A DNA stretch of 26,236 bases, taken from the NCBI GenBank assembly GCA_034663635.1, contig JAXDJH010000002.1, positions 1 to 26,236 of the forward strand, written 5' to 3'. Below are positions 1-7,527 of the stretch, in pieces. The translations under genes and the position numbers were made by a program. Every line of letters starts with the position of its first letter. Positions within the stretch are counted from its first letter, which is position 1. The notes under the pieces were generated by a model that had not been told where the DNA came from, ran no database searches, and saw only the letters and a list, made by a program, of their open reading frames with translations. Source of the stretch: JAXDJH01 sp034663635 (GTDB lineage: Bacteria; Actinomycetota; CADDZG01; WHSQ01).

Positions 1-685
1 CAAGCTCGTCGTCACCCGTCACGGTTATCCGATGGGATAGTTCGTCGGACCCGAATGCCGACGCCGCTGTCTCCAAGGAAGCAAGTGGGCTCGCGATCGA
101 GCGGCGCACCCTCCGAGCGATAAGCCCGGCTCCAACCGAGCTCAACGCCAGGATCGAAAGCGCGATCAGGAGCTGCGAACGCTCTCGACGTTGGAGGGCC
201 GATAACTCGCCCGCTACCTGGTCCACATTCAATGTGTAGGCATCCGCCACCAGGCCGCCCGCCTCATCGATCAGGTCGTGAAAGTCGTCGAGCCTGTCGC
301 CATGGAAGCTATCGGGAAGGGAGATCGCATAGTCGATCGCAGCGGAGGCTTCTTCCCATCGAAGGTATGCAGACCCCGCAAGTTCGCGCTCCCGCGGAGC
401 GCTGAGAGTCTTCAGTTCCTCAAAACCCCGATCGATCTCTAGGTGCATCCTGTGGAACCGCCGGCCCATGGCTTCGTCCCGGTTCTCGACGTAGCTCTCG
501 CCCACGTCGTCGGCCTGGGATAGCAATTGCCGGACGCGATCGATCGGCTTCGACTCATCAACAGTTTCAGAACGGAAGTGTTCAAGTGCGCCCACGGAGG
601 ATCGAAAGGTCAGCAATCCGGCTCCCGCCACAGCGGCGAGGGGCAGCAGCATCGCGGTTAGAGAGAGGATGAGGCGTCGAGACAA
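1..685 (-). CDS. HAMP-domain membrane sensor protein (partial, C-terminus beyond window)
   Basis: An uninterrupted minus-strand frame runs from about 685 to the window edge (about 228 codons). It begins SRRLILSLTAMLLPLAAVAG, the first transmembrane segment. A roughly 140-residue Glu/Asp/Arg-rich extracytoplasmic helical region follows, then a second hydrophobic segment (LLIALSILALSSVGAGLIA) and a HAMP-like stretch (RRVRRSIASPLASLETAASA). That layout is typical of sensor kinases, diguanylate cyclases and chemoreceptors. The output domain is outside the window, so the class cannot be decided. The start is uncertain. An in-frame TGA lies just upstream and there is no ATG before the membrane segment, so TTG at 685 is my choice; the ATG at 652 would cut into the first TM segment. 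It follows the hybrid kinase on the same strand after about 180 bases. Confidence 0.75.
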   Translation of the reverse strand, partial: MSRRLILSLTAMLLPLAAVAGAGLLTFRSSVGALEHFRSETVDESKPIDRVRQLLSQADDVGESYVENRDEAMGRRFHRMHLEIDRGFEELKTLSAPRERELAGSAYLRWEEASAAIDYAISLPDSFHGDRLDDFHDLIDEAGGLVADAYTLNVDQVAGELSALQRRERSQLLIALSILALSSVGAGLIARRVRRSIASPLASLETAASAFGSDELSHRITVTGDDEL

Positions 686-752
686 CGACCTGTGCCGGCG
701 GGCATCGCGGTGTTCTTTGAGGGCGGATCGGAATCATGTCATACCTATAGCT

Positions 753-793
753 TCGTCACGGTTGCAGGCCCACTGGATGCACCCCCGTGACGA
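753..793. repeat. Perfect 9-bp inverted repeat upstream of the HAMP sensor gene
   Basis: TCGTCACGG (753-761) and CCGTGACGA (785-793) are perfect inverted copies. A nested TGCA/TGCA pair (763-766 and 778-781) can extend the hairpin. It lies in the 180-base gap between the hybrid kinase stop and the HAMP sensor start. There is no T-tract on either side, so it does not look like a simple terminator. It could be an operator or an RNA structure in the sensor gene's leader. The rest of the gap shows nothing I recognise. Confidence 0.5.
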
Positions 794-865
794 TATTTGC
801 CCCCATCCGTAAGTCCCATTTGTCTCCCGTTTCGGCCGAGGGGTACTAGTCCGGCTCACTCACTT

Positions 866-3448
866 CTAAGCCGCCGCTACTACTGGACTCCCCAAAGCGG
901 AACGGACTGCCCGCGCAAGCTCAGTAGCGTCGAACGGCTTGGCCAAAGTTGGCAGGGCTCCGATACGTTTCGCATCCAGATTCGAGTATCCCGACATGAG
1001 AAGGGTTGGAAGACCGGCGCGCATGGCAAGTTCCGGACCCGATAAGCCCGGCATCACGACGTCGGTCAACAGGAGATCGGCGGAAACCAGGCCGGATTCG
1101 ATATCCACGGCAGCCTGTTCCGACGACGCGTACGACACGACCTCGTAACCGTTGCGGCGAAGCATCCGGCAAACGAGATCTCTTACGGCCTCCTCGTCTT
1201 CGGTAACGATGATCTGCTCACCGTTGCCTCGAAGAGCGGGCTCCAGGACCTCGACGTGAGTGTGCTCGGTGCCTTCGCTCCGGTGATAGGGCAGATAGAC
1301 GGTAAACTCCGTTCCGCTGCCGGGGATGCTGTGGACGTGGATCGCTCCGGCCGCCTCCTGGATGATTCCGTAGACAGTCGCCAGGCCCAGTCCAGTTCCC
1401 TTCCCAACTTCCTTCGTCGTGAAGAAGGGTTCGTAGATCCGCGCTTGCGTTACTTCGTCCATGCCCATTCCTGAGTCGCTCACCGAGAAAGTCACGTACC
1501 GACCCGGCTTGATGCCCAAGGGGGCGGCGTCGATCGATTCGATGACTGAGTTACGTGTTTGGAGCTTCATGTTTCCGCCATCCGGCATCGCATCGCTGGC
1601 GTTCACGACAAGATTCATGATGACCTGTTCCAGGTGGCCGGGGTCGACACGGGTAAACGCAAGGTCATCGTCGAGTTCGATAGTGAAACTGACGTTTTCG
1701 GGGATCGTTCGAGACAGCATCCGGGCAATGTCTTTCACGACGTCATTCAGAAGCAGACTTTCGGGCTTGGCCTCCGTCTTCCGGGAGAAGGTGAGCAGCT
1801 GACGAGTAAGGCTGGCTCCCCTTTCGCCGGCCATGACGATCTCCTGGGCATCATCTCGTCTGGAGTCGCCCTCGGGCAGGTCGTCGACGAGGAACTTCGC
1901 GTAGTTAATAACGACCCCAAGAAGATTGTTGAAGTCGTGGGCGACCCCGCCGGCCAACTGCCCGAACGCCTCAAGCTTCTGAACGCGCCTCAAACGATCC
2001 TCGAGCTCTCGACCTTGCGTTATGTCGTGTCCGATGCAGGTCACTCCAACCCGATTACCAAACTCATCGTGCATCTGCGAGGTTGCAACCCTCACTACTC
2101 GGTTCTCTCCCTTCACCTGGATCAAGAGATCCCCTTCCCAGGTGCCGGTCTCCTCGATTCCTGCCACGATCTCGGCTACGTCGTTTCCATCGTCGATATC
2201 GCCGAACACATCGGTCCAAGGTCGGTTTGCCGCGTCATCATGAGTCCAGCCGAAATACCGTTCGGCGTAAGCGTTGTAATAGGTCAGCATTGCATCGGGG
2301 CCTACGACAACGACGAACGACTCGATCTCGTCCAGCACTCGGGCCTGGAACGATAGGGCGGCTTCCTTTTCCTTGAGCTCACCAAAAGCCTTCTCGAGAC
2401 TCTCGTTCTGCCCATCGAGCCGGGTCAGTTGCTGATTGAAAGACGTCACAACACGGTGGGCCCTCGTTATAGAGAGACCGAAGAGCGTCAGGACGCTGAG
2501 CCCGATGACTATCCGGTTGACGTGGACGCCCGCGATGATCTGAGCGCTGAACAATGCGGGTCCAAGGATCGGAAGACATATCGCGAACGAGAGCCGACCG
2601 AGCGAGAGCCGGGGATCAAGCGTTTTCTCCACAGTCTGAGGTTCCGCAACGCTGGGACGCAATGCTGCGACGCCGATGGCGACATAGGACAGCAACCAGC
2701 CCATGTCGATCCATCCGCCCGCAACGTAGGTACCAAGCAGAGACTCCTGCAGGTAGAAACCGTCCGCGATTATGACGAGAAACATGGATGCGATTAACAG
2801 TCGCTGCGAAACGCTTCGGTTCCCACCGGCGAAAAGGACGCGCACAACGGCACCTAGCAACAGCGCATCACCTAACGGGTAGGCCAGAGCAGCGGCCAAT
2901 TGGAGTCCTGAGTAGCCGGGGGCGTCGACATAGGGAGATCCGAGAAACATCCACGCCACAGCGCCTAGTCCGATGGCGATCAAGGCAGAGTCGATGTTGT
3001 CGTAGCGGCGGATCGTCACACGGCTCATCCGAAGGAGTCCTACCGCGATCACTGGATAGCCGACCACGTACATCACATCCATGGGTGCGGGGAAGGACGG
3101 AGGACCGTTCCCAACGAGTTCGAACGCATGCCAAACGATGTCCGCTATCGCCCATGCCAGAAGACCGAACCCGATCAGGTACCAGGGGCCTCGAGCTTTC
3201 TTCTCACGCCGGCTAGCACCCCAGAAAACCGCAGCGACACTTAGAACGGCCGTCAGGTCGTAAATGATCGACTGAACTTGTGGAGTGGAGAGAGGCAGAA
3301 CTACTAAGAGTGCAAGCGCGACCATTCCATAGAGAGCCCAGAGCGGGAGACGCAGAGGGTTAAGCCGTGGCCAGATGGGAGCGCGCTCTTTCTCCATACT
3401 TGGAGTATCGGACGAGCGCAGGAGCGTGAGCATGGCAAGTTTGGACAT
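866..3448 (-). CDS. Polytopic hybrid sensor histidine kinase (10 TM-PAS-HisKA-HATPase-REC)
   Basis: About 860 residues. Residues 35-335 carry about ten hydrophobic segments forming an integral-membrane sensor of no class I can name. A short coiled-coil linker and one PAS domain (about 365-480) follow. The HisKA motif is GGVAHDFNNLL with phospho-acceptor His at about 504. The HATPase domain shows an N box (NLVVNASDAM), DSGMGM, EPFFTTK and GTGLGL. The C-terminal receiver has the acidic cluster EDEE, phospho-Asp in LLLTDVVMPG (about 796) and Lys in AKPF (about 837). All catalytic residues are present, so it should be active. There is no DNA-binding output, so the receiver either feeds a phosphorelay or tunes the kinase. 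I chose the ATG at 3448 because AGGGG lies four bases before it; a GTG at 3463 would add five residues. It follows the TetR gene by about 80 bases. Confidence 0.92.
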   Translation of the reverse strand: MSKLAMLTLLRSSDTPSMEKERAPIWPRLNPLRLPLWALYGMVALALLVVLPLSTPQVQSIIYDLTAVLSVAAVFWGASRREKKARGPWYLIGFGLLAWAIADIVWHAFELVGNGPPSFPAPMDVMYVVGYPVIAVGLLRMSRVTIRRYDNIDSALIAIGLGAVAWMFLGSPYVDAPGYSGLQLAAALAYPLGDALLLGAVVRVLFAGGNRSVSQRLLIASMFLVIIADGFYLQESLLGTYVAGGWIDMGWLLSYVAIGVAALRPSVAEPQTVEKTLDPRLSLGRLSFAICLPILGPALFSAQIIAGVHVNRIVIGLSVLTLFGLSITRAHRVVTSFNQQLTRLDGQNESLEKAFGELKEKEAALSFQARVLDEIESFVVVVGPDAMLTYYNAYAERYFGWTHDDAANRPWTDVFGDIDDGNDVAEIVAGIEETGTWEGDLLIQVKGENRVVRVATSQMHDEFGNRVGVTCIGHDITQGRELEDRLRRVQKLEAFGQLAGGVAHDFNNLLGVVINYAKFLVDDLPEGDSRRDDAQEIVMAGERGASLTRQLLTFSRKTEAKPESLLLNDVVKDIARMLSRTIPENVSFTIELDDDLAFTRVDPGHLEQVIMNLVVNASDAMPDGGNMKLQTRNSVIESIDAAPLGIKPGRYVTFSVSDSGMGMDEVTQARIYEPFFTTKEVGKGTGLGLATVYGIIQEAAGAIHVHSIPGSGTEFTVYLPYHRSEGTEHTHVEVLEPALRGNGEQIIVTEDEEAVRDLVCRMLRRNGYEVVSYASSEQAAVDIESGLVSADLLLTDVVMPGLSGPELAMRAGLPTLLMSGYSNLDAKRIGALPTLAKPFDATELARAVRSALGSPVVAAA

Positions 3449-3529
3449 TTCGCCCCTAGGCACAGGGTCCGATTAGTCCGTTCTACGAAGCGCTAATGAC
3501 TACTTGTTCCGCTCGCTATATCCGCGGGG

Positions 3530-4156
3530 TCATGTCTTGCGCCTGTCGATCGAGGGCTTCTGTTCGAGTGCCGACAGGCCATTCCACGCCAGGTTGACGA
3601 GATGGGCGGCGACGACCTCTTTCTTGGGCTCTCCAGACTCAAGCCACCACTGGCCCACCAGGGCAACCATCCCGACTAAAGCTTGCGAGTAGAGCGGTGA
3701 GAGGCTCGTATTGAACCCGCGCACCTCGAACTCGTCTCGCAATATGTATTCGACTTGACTCGCGATGTCGCCGATCACGCTGGCGAGTGTTCCGGTCGAA
3801 CTGGTTACGGGCGAGTCGCGCACGAGGATCCGGAAGCCATCGGGCTCGTCCTCGATATAGGTGAGGAAGGCGACCGCCGCCTGTTGGAGGAGAGCGCGGG
3901 GGTGATCGCCTTCGAGCGATTCGGTGATCCGACCGAGCAAGGTCTGAACCTCGCGGTCCACGATGACCGCGTATAGGCCCTCTTTGCCGTTGAAGTGCTC
4001 ATAAACGATCGGTTTGGAGATCTTCGCGCGGGCAGCGATCTCTTCGACCGACGCGGCTTCGTAACCCCGCTCGGCAAAAACGGAGCGACCGACATCGAGC
4101 AGCTGAGCCCGCCGTTCCTGGCCCGTCATGCGGACCTTGCGCTCGCGGCTGCTCAT
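3530..4156 (-). CDS. TetR-family transcriptional regulator, probable desaturase repressor
   Basis: About 208 residues. The N-terminal TetR helix-turn-helix is clear: an ERRAQLLDVGRSVFAERGYE helix, then ASVEEIAARAKISKPIVYEHF, the recognition region with its conserved Y-x-H-F end. The remaining 150 residues are the helical ligand-binding and dimerisation domain (LGRITESLEG, FLTYIEDEPDGFRILVRD, WWLESGEPKKEVVAAHLVNL), with no identifiable ligand. The ATG at 4156 is ten bases after the desaturase stop on the same strand, so the two are surely co-transcribed. A TTG one codon earlier is the alternative start. By analogy with other desaturase-linked TetR proteins that sense acyl-CoA (DesT is the best known), it probably represses this operon through the palindrome at 5160-5173; ligand and autoregulation are inference. 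Confidence 0.92.
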   Translation of the reverse strand: MSSRERKVRMTGQERRAQLLDVGRSVFAERGYEAASVEEIAARAKISKPIVYEHFNGKEGLYAVIVDREVQTLLGRITESLEGDHPRALLQQAAVAFLTYIEDEPDGFRILVRDSPVTSSTGTLASVIGDIASQVEYILRDEFEVRGFNTSLSPLYSQALVGMVALVGQWWLESGEPKKEVVAAHLVNLAWNGLSALEQKPSIDRRKT

Positions 4157-4165
4157 CAACCGAGC

Positions 4166-5140
4166 CTAGGCCGAGCTTTTGGCTGCGACCTGCTTCTCGG
4201 TTGCGATCTTGATGTCAGATGCGAGCCCAAGCGCCTTGAGACCACGGATGAATCCACCCGTGATGTCGATCTGAGCAGGCTGGAGGCCGTGCACAGCGGA
4301 GGTCGGGAACGCGTGATGGTTGTTGTGCCACGACTCGCCCAACGAGATCAACGACAGCATCCAGTTGTTCGTCGAGAAGTCCGTCGTCTCGTAGGGCCGT
4401 TTGCCGTAGAAGTGACAGATGGAGTTGATGCTCCATGTCACGTGATGAAGCATGAAGATGCGCGCGAGGCTCCCCCATAGGAATGCGGTAACCGCGCCGC
4501 CCAGCGTTCCCGTGAACGCGAAACCTAGGATCGGGGGAAGGGCGAAGCTGACCAACGCCCACAACGGGAACAGCCGGTCGATCGTGCGCATCGCTGGGTC
4601 TTTCACCATGTCTGGGGCCCAGCGTTTGGCGGACGTCTGCTCTTCGTCGAAGAACCATCCGACGTGCGCGTGCCACAAGCCTTTCAATACGCCTCGTATG
4701 CCGGGCCCCTCATCAAGGTGAGGTGAGTGAGGGTCGCCGGGCTGATCGGAGAACGCGTGGTGACGACGATGATCTGCAACCCACCGGATGACGGGGCCCT
4801 GGATCGCCATCGAACCGGCGATCGCCAACGCATTACGCACACCCCGCTTGGTCTCGAAACTCTGGTGAGTGAATAGGCGATGGAACCCCACCGTGATCCC
4901 GAAGCCGGTGATGAGATACATGGTGATGAAGATCGATGCGTCAACCAAACTCAGGCCGGTGCCCCAGAGGCTCCAAGCGGCTGCGATGAATCCCAGGAAC
5001 GGAATGATCGTCACCACCAGTACGAGTCGCCTCTGGAGTCTCGCCGTCCCAGCGTCGAGTAGTCGAACGCCGGGGATGGAGGGTTGGTCCTCAACCACGC
5101 GTTCCTGCGGTCGTTCTTCAAGCACAGTGCTCACGGTCAT
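4166..5140 (-). CDS. Membrane fatty-acid desaturase (acyl-CoA delta-9 type)
   Basis: 324 residues, the usual length for bacterial acyl-CoA or acyl-lipid desaturases. The three histidine boxes that bind the di-iron centre are intact: HRLFTH (87-92), HRRHH (124-128) and HNNHH (272-276). Extra conserved histidines appear in WHAHVGW and NSICHFYG. Hydrophobic pairs at about 38-60, 65-85, 190-215 and 218-235 fit the family's four-TM topology. The reaction is O2-dependent insertion of a cis double bond in a saturated acyl chain at the cytoplasmic membrane, adjusting fluidity. ATG at 5140 is preceded by AAAGG six bases upstream. It is first in an operon with the TetR gene and has a well-formed promoter and operator just upstream. 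Boxes and length resemble stearoyl-CoA 9-desaturases such as mycobacterial DesA3; exact regiospecificity cannot be read from sequence. Confidence 0.95.
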   Translation of the reverse strand: MTVSTVLEERPQERVVEDQPSIPGVRLLDAGTARLQRRLVLVVTIIPFLGFIAAAWSLWGTGLSLVDASIFITMYLITGFGITVGFHRLFTHQSFETKRGVRNALAIAGSMAIQGPVIRWVADHRRHHAFSDQPGDPHSPHLDEGPGIRGVLKGLWHAHVGWFFDEEQTSAKRWAPDMVKDPAMRTIDRLFPLWALVSFALPPILGFAFTGTLGGAVTAFLWGSLARIFMLHHVTWSINSICHFYGKRPYETTDFSTNNWMLSLISLGESWHNNHHAFPTSAVHGLQPAQIDITGGFIRGLKALGLASDIKIATEKQVAAKSSA

Positions 5141-5159
5141 CTCCCGCCTTTACCTACGG

Positions 5160-5200
5160 TTACGGAGCCGTAAGTTACTAGACCGTAAGTCCCCTGTCAA
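5160..5200 (-). promoter_or_regulatory. Desaturase-tetR promoter with overlapping TetR-type operator
   Basis: On the minus strand a -35 TTGACA (5200-5195) is separated by exactly 17 bases from a -10 TAACTT (5177-5172). A palindrome with six-base arms, TTACGGAGCCGTAA (5160-5173), overlaps the -10 and probable transcription start. Further copies of the half-site occur in the spacer (CCGTAA, 5183-5188) and as TACGG at 5155-5159. An operator over the core promoter fits repression by the co-transcribed TetR protein. The sequences are direct observation; the regulator assignment is inference. Confidence 0.7.
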
Positions 5201-5247
5201 CCGGGAGCGCCTCGGCCACAATGAGAGACGTCGGACCTCTGATCCGG

Positions 5248-5264
5248 CCATCCGTCAGGGATGG
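5248..5264 (-). terminator. Possible terminator hairpin after the RTX gene
   Basis: CCATCC (5248-5253) and GGATGG (5259-5264) form a perfect six-base stem with a five-base loop, starting two bases beyond the RTX stop codon. No U-tract follows on the transcript, so if it terminates transcription it is a U-less type or only stabilises the 3' end. Confidence 0.35.
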
Positions 5265-5266
5265 AT

Positions 5267-6724
5267 TCAGTGTGCGCGTTTTTCGACTGTTTCGACCGTA
5301 TCCATCTCGACGAAACCGATCGGATGCACCGGGACAGTCGTTAAGCTCGTCTCGCACGACACGATGGCTTCGATACGTATGCAGCGGTCCGCGCCCTCCC
5401 CGCTGTCGGCCTCATCTTCCCCGTCGCCTCCATCGATGACGTCGTCTCCCCCGAGCGCGCCGAGTATGTCATCGCCTCCATTTCCCGCGAGGAAGTTGGC
5501 ACCACTGTCGCCGATCAGGACATCGTCGAAGGGCGTTCCGAACAGCCACTCGATCCCGCTGAGGGTGTCGTTGCCGCTACCGGTTGCAGTTCCGTCCGAC
5601 AAGCTCCCCTGGATCCCGGCATCCGCGTAGCGGTAGTCGAGCACGTCCTTATCGCCCTCGCCTCCGTCGACGGTGTCGTCTCCGAGGTCACCCCAGAGAT
5701 AGTCGTCTCCGCCTCGCCCTTCGAGGATGTTGTTGCCGCCGAAGCCGCCGAGCTCGTTGCTTCCGTCGCTGCCGCGTATCGTGTCGTCGTACAAGGTGCC
5801 GTACGCGCCTTCGACGTTCGAAAGTGTGTCGGTGAACTCTCCCGTGGCGGTCCCGGCCGCGAGATCTACGACGACGCCCTCGTCCTCGTAGATGAACCAC
5901 ACGATGTCGTGTCCCTCACCCGTGTCGATCGTGTCGGCTCCTTTGTTGGGCAGGATGAAGTTGTTCGCCGCATCTCCCATGATTTGATCGTCGCCTTCAG
6001 TCCCGATGACACCCTCGAAGCCCGAAAGGGTGTCGGTCGGTGCGTTACGGACGATCCCCGTACCTGCCGAGAGATCGACGACAACTGGAGCCCTATCTAA
6101 CCTGTAGTTGACGAGGTCCAAGCCCTCACCACCCTCGAGCTCGTCGGCGCCTGAGACGCCTGCAACGAGATCGTTTCCGCCTCGCGCATCTATTCGGTCG
6201 TTACCGCCCCAGCCCCAGAGCGACTCCGACCCCTCGCTACCGATCATGACGTCGTCGAACTTGGAACCGTTCACCCTCTCGATGGAAGCCAGTCGGTCGT
6301 TGCCGTGACCGCGCGCGCGACCGGTTCCGAGATTGATGAACATCGACTCAGGAGCCTCGTAGAACTCGGCATAGTCGATGCCTATGCCACCTTGCAACAC
6401 GTCGTCTCCGGTCCATCCCAAGAGGGTGTCATTGCCCGCGCCCCCAATTAGCCGATCGTCACCGGAGTCACCGATAATCACGTCGTCCCCGCCCCCCGAA
6501 CAGATGATGTCGTTGCCGCCCAAGCCGTGGATGAAGTTGTTCTTCGGGCCGGCCCAGATGACGTCGTCGAAGCGAGTCCCGTCGATCCCGCGTCTCGTAT
6601 CGGAAGCGATCGTGGCCACTCGTCCGGCGCACTTGTGAACTGCGGCCGTGGCTGGAAGAACCAGTGAAGATGGCCCTGCAACAAGAACCGCTGCAAAGAT
6701 CAAGGCCGTTCGGCGTGCCTTCAT
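5267..6724 (-). CDS. Secreted RTX-like (hemolysin-type calcium-binding repeat) protein
   Basis: 485 residues. Residues 1-28 form a Sec signal peptide (MKARR, hydrophobic core, ATAA). The rest is glycine/aspartate nonapeptide repeats of the GGxGxDxU type, for example GGNDIICSGGGDDVIIGDSG and GGDDYLWGDLGDDTVDGG, which bind Ca2+ in a parallel beta-roll. A longer unit of about 90 residues recurs at least three times, each with an AGTAxG...DTLSxxE...GTxxDDxIxG segment. A short non-repeat tail follows (CETSLTTVPVHPIGFVEMDT). There is no protease, lipase or adhesin domain and no type I secretion gene nearby, so export by Sec and a structural or surface role are more likely than a toxin. AGGGGAGG lies three bases before the ATG. 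It is transcribed away from the tRNA gene. Confidence 0.85.
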   Translation of the reverse strand: MKARRTALIFAAVLVAGPSSLVLPATAAVHKCAGRVATIASDTRRGIDGTRFDDVIWAGPKNNFIHGLGGNDIICSGGGDDVIIGDSGDDRLIGGAGNDTLLGWTGDDVLQGGIGIDYAEFYEAPESMFINLGTGRARGHGNDRLASIERVNGSKFDDVMIGSEGSESLWGWGGNDRIDARGGNDLVAGVSGADELEGGEGLDLVNYRLDRAPVVVDLSAGTGIVRNAPTDTLSGFEGVIGTEGDDQIMGDAANNFILPNKGADTIDTGEGHDIVWFIYEDEGVVVDLAAGTATGEFTDTLSNVEGAYGTLYDDTIRGSDGSNELGGFGGNNILEGRGGDDYLWGDLGDDTVDGGEGDKDVLDYRYADAGIQGSLSDGTATGSGNDTLSGIEWLFGTPFDDVLIGDSGANFLAGNGGDDILGALGGDDVIDGGDGEDEADSGEGADRCIRIEAIVSCETSLTTVPVHPIGFVEMDTVETVEKRAH

Positions 6725-6747
6725 ATGCCTCCCCTGTGCCGGTCCTG

Positions 6748-6776
6748 ATTAGCTCATCTGGAATCAGTGACGTCAA
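6748..6776 (-). promoter_or_regulatory. Candidate sigma-70-type promoter of the RTX gene
   Basis: On the minus strand TTGACG (6776-6771) is followed after 17 bases by GCTAAT (6753-6748), about 25 bases upstream of the RTX start codon. The -35 matches the consensus at five of six positions and the -10 at four of six. There is no other support. Confidence 0.4.
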
Positions 6777-6868
6777 CCGATTCGGCATAAGCCCGGGCGC
6801 AGGTGTCGCTCTAATGTCCTTCACGACGTCGACGTAAAATAGGACTTGAAGAGTCAAAAACATCGACT

Positions 6869-6943
6869 GCGCCCGTAGCTCAGACTGGATAGAGCGTCGG
6901 ACTTCTAATCCGAGGGTCGGGGGTTCGAATCCCTCCGGGCGCG
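6869..6943 (+). tRNA. tRNA-Arg (anticodon TCT)
   Basis: The cloverleaf folds fully. Acceptor stem GCGCCCG pairs with CGGGCGC (6936-6942), discriminator G at 6943. The D arm is GCTC...GAGC. The anticodon stem TCGGA/TCCGA holds the loop CTTCTAA, anticodon TCT at 6904-6906. The T arm is GGGGG-TTCGAAT-CCCTC with one G-U pair. The 3' CCA is not encoded. It reads AGA codons. I see no integrase or attachment repeat next to it. Confidence 0.95.
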
Positions 6944-7026
6944 CTTTCAACAAACGCCAGCGCGGTGTGACCGAAGACGGGTCCCAATGTAAACCTTCCG
7001 GGCCTCTCCAGGCTTGGGTCATTGAG

Positions 7027-7527
7027 ATGGCTTCTTCGACATACGTGGTGCCCAGGACGGAGGTGGACCGGCTGACGTTCGAAGATTTCTACGCCGCCGA
7101 GTTCGACCGCGTCCTCGACTCCGCCTTCGCCTTCTCAGGCGACCGGGACGCCGCCACCGACGCGACCCAGGAGGCGTTCGCCCGGGCCTTCGCCCGATGG
7201 CGTCGGTTGAGCAGAAAAGAGTGGGCGGGCGGATGGGTCACGACTACCGCTCTCAACGTGCTGCGCCGCAGGTATCGCGACGCGGCGAGATCGCGAGTGC
7301 CCGTGGAAGAGAAAACGTCACATGACGCGCATGGGCGCGTCGATCTGCTACGGGCTCTCCGGGCTTTACCGATCCGGCAACGTGAGGCCGCCGTTCTCTT
7401 CTATGTGGCCGATCTGCCCTTACATGCGGTCGCTGAAGCGATGGGGATCAGCGAGGGAGCCGTCAAGTCGCACCTGGCGCGGGCGCGCGAGGGACTGCGA
7501 GTGAGCCTGGAGGAACGTGATGCATGA
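7027..7527 (+). CDS. ECF RNA polymerase sigma factor
   Basis: About 166 residues from the ATG at 7027; an in-frame GTG at 6967 would add 20 residues that do not look like sigma sequence. Region 2 is FEDFYAAEFDRVLDSAFAFS followed by DATQEAFARAFARWRRL and the TTALNVLRRRYRD helix. Region 4 is LRALRALPIRQREAAVLFYV followed by the helix-turn-helix ISEGAVKSHLARAREGLR. It directs RNA polymerase to a dedicated promoter set, usually for envelope or stress responses. Its stop overlaps the start of the next gene, a membrane protein, so the two are translationally coupled. That arrangement is usual for an ECF factor and its anti-sigma factor. I could not identify a convincing autoregulated promoter upstream. 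Confidence 0.9.
   Translation: MASSTYVVPRTEVDRLTFEDFYAAEFDRVLDSAFAFSGDRDAATDATQEAFARAFARWRRLSRKEWAGGWVTTTALNVLRRRYRDAARSRVPVEEKTSHDAHGRVDLLRALRALPIRQREAAVLFYVADLPLHAVAEAMGISEGAVKSHLARAREGLRVSLEERDA

Noticed and set aside
735..800. Resemblance to a c-di-GMP (GEMM) riboswitch core in the leader of the HAMP sensor gene (ACGAAGCTATAGG on the minus strand)
   Set aside because: Only a short stretch resembles GACGCAAAGCTATAGG. The conserved GCAAACC segment and flanking hairpins are not found, and a different perfect hairpin occupies the site.
807..817. CCGTAAGTCCC, identical to a segment of the desaturase operator (5183-5193)
   Set aside because: Only one half-site is present, with no palindrome partner and no promoter in the right place; probably chance.
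1559..2356. Plus-strand open frame of 265 codons inside the hybrid kinase
   Set aside because: It lies opposite the PAS and HisKA domains, whose motifs are all intact on the minus strand; its own translation has no recognisable feature.
6869..6943. tRNA-Arg as an integration site for a mobile element
   Set aside because: No integrase, no direct repeat of the tRNA 3' end and no change in composition nearby.
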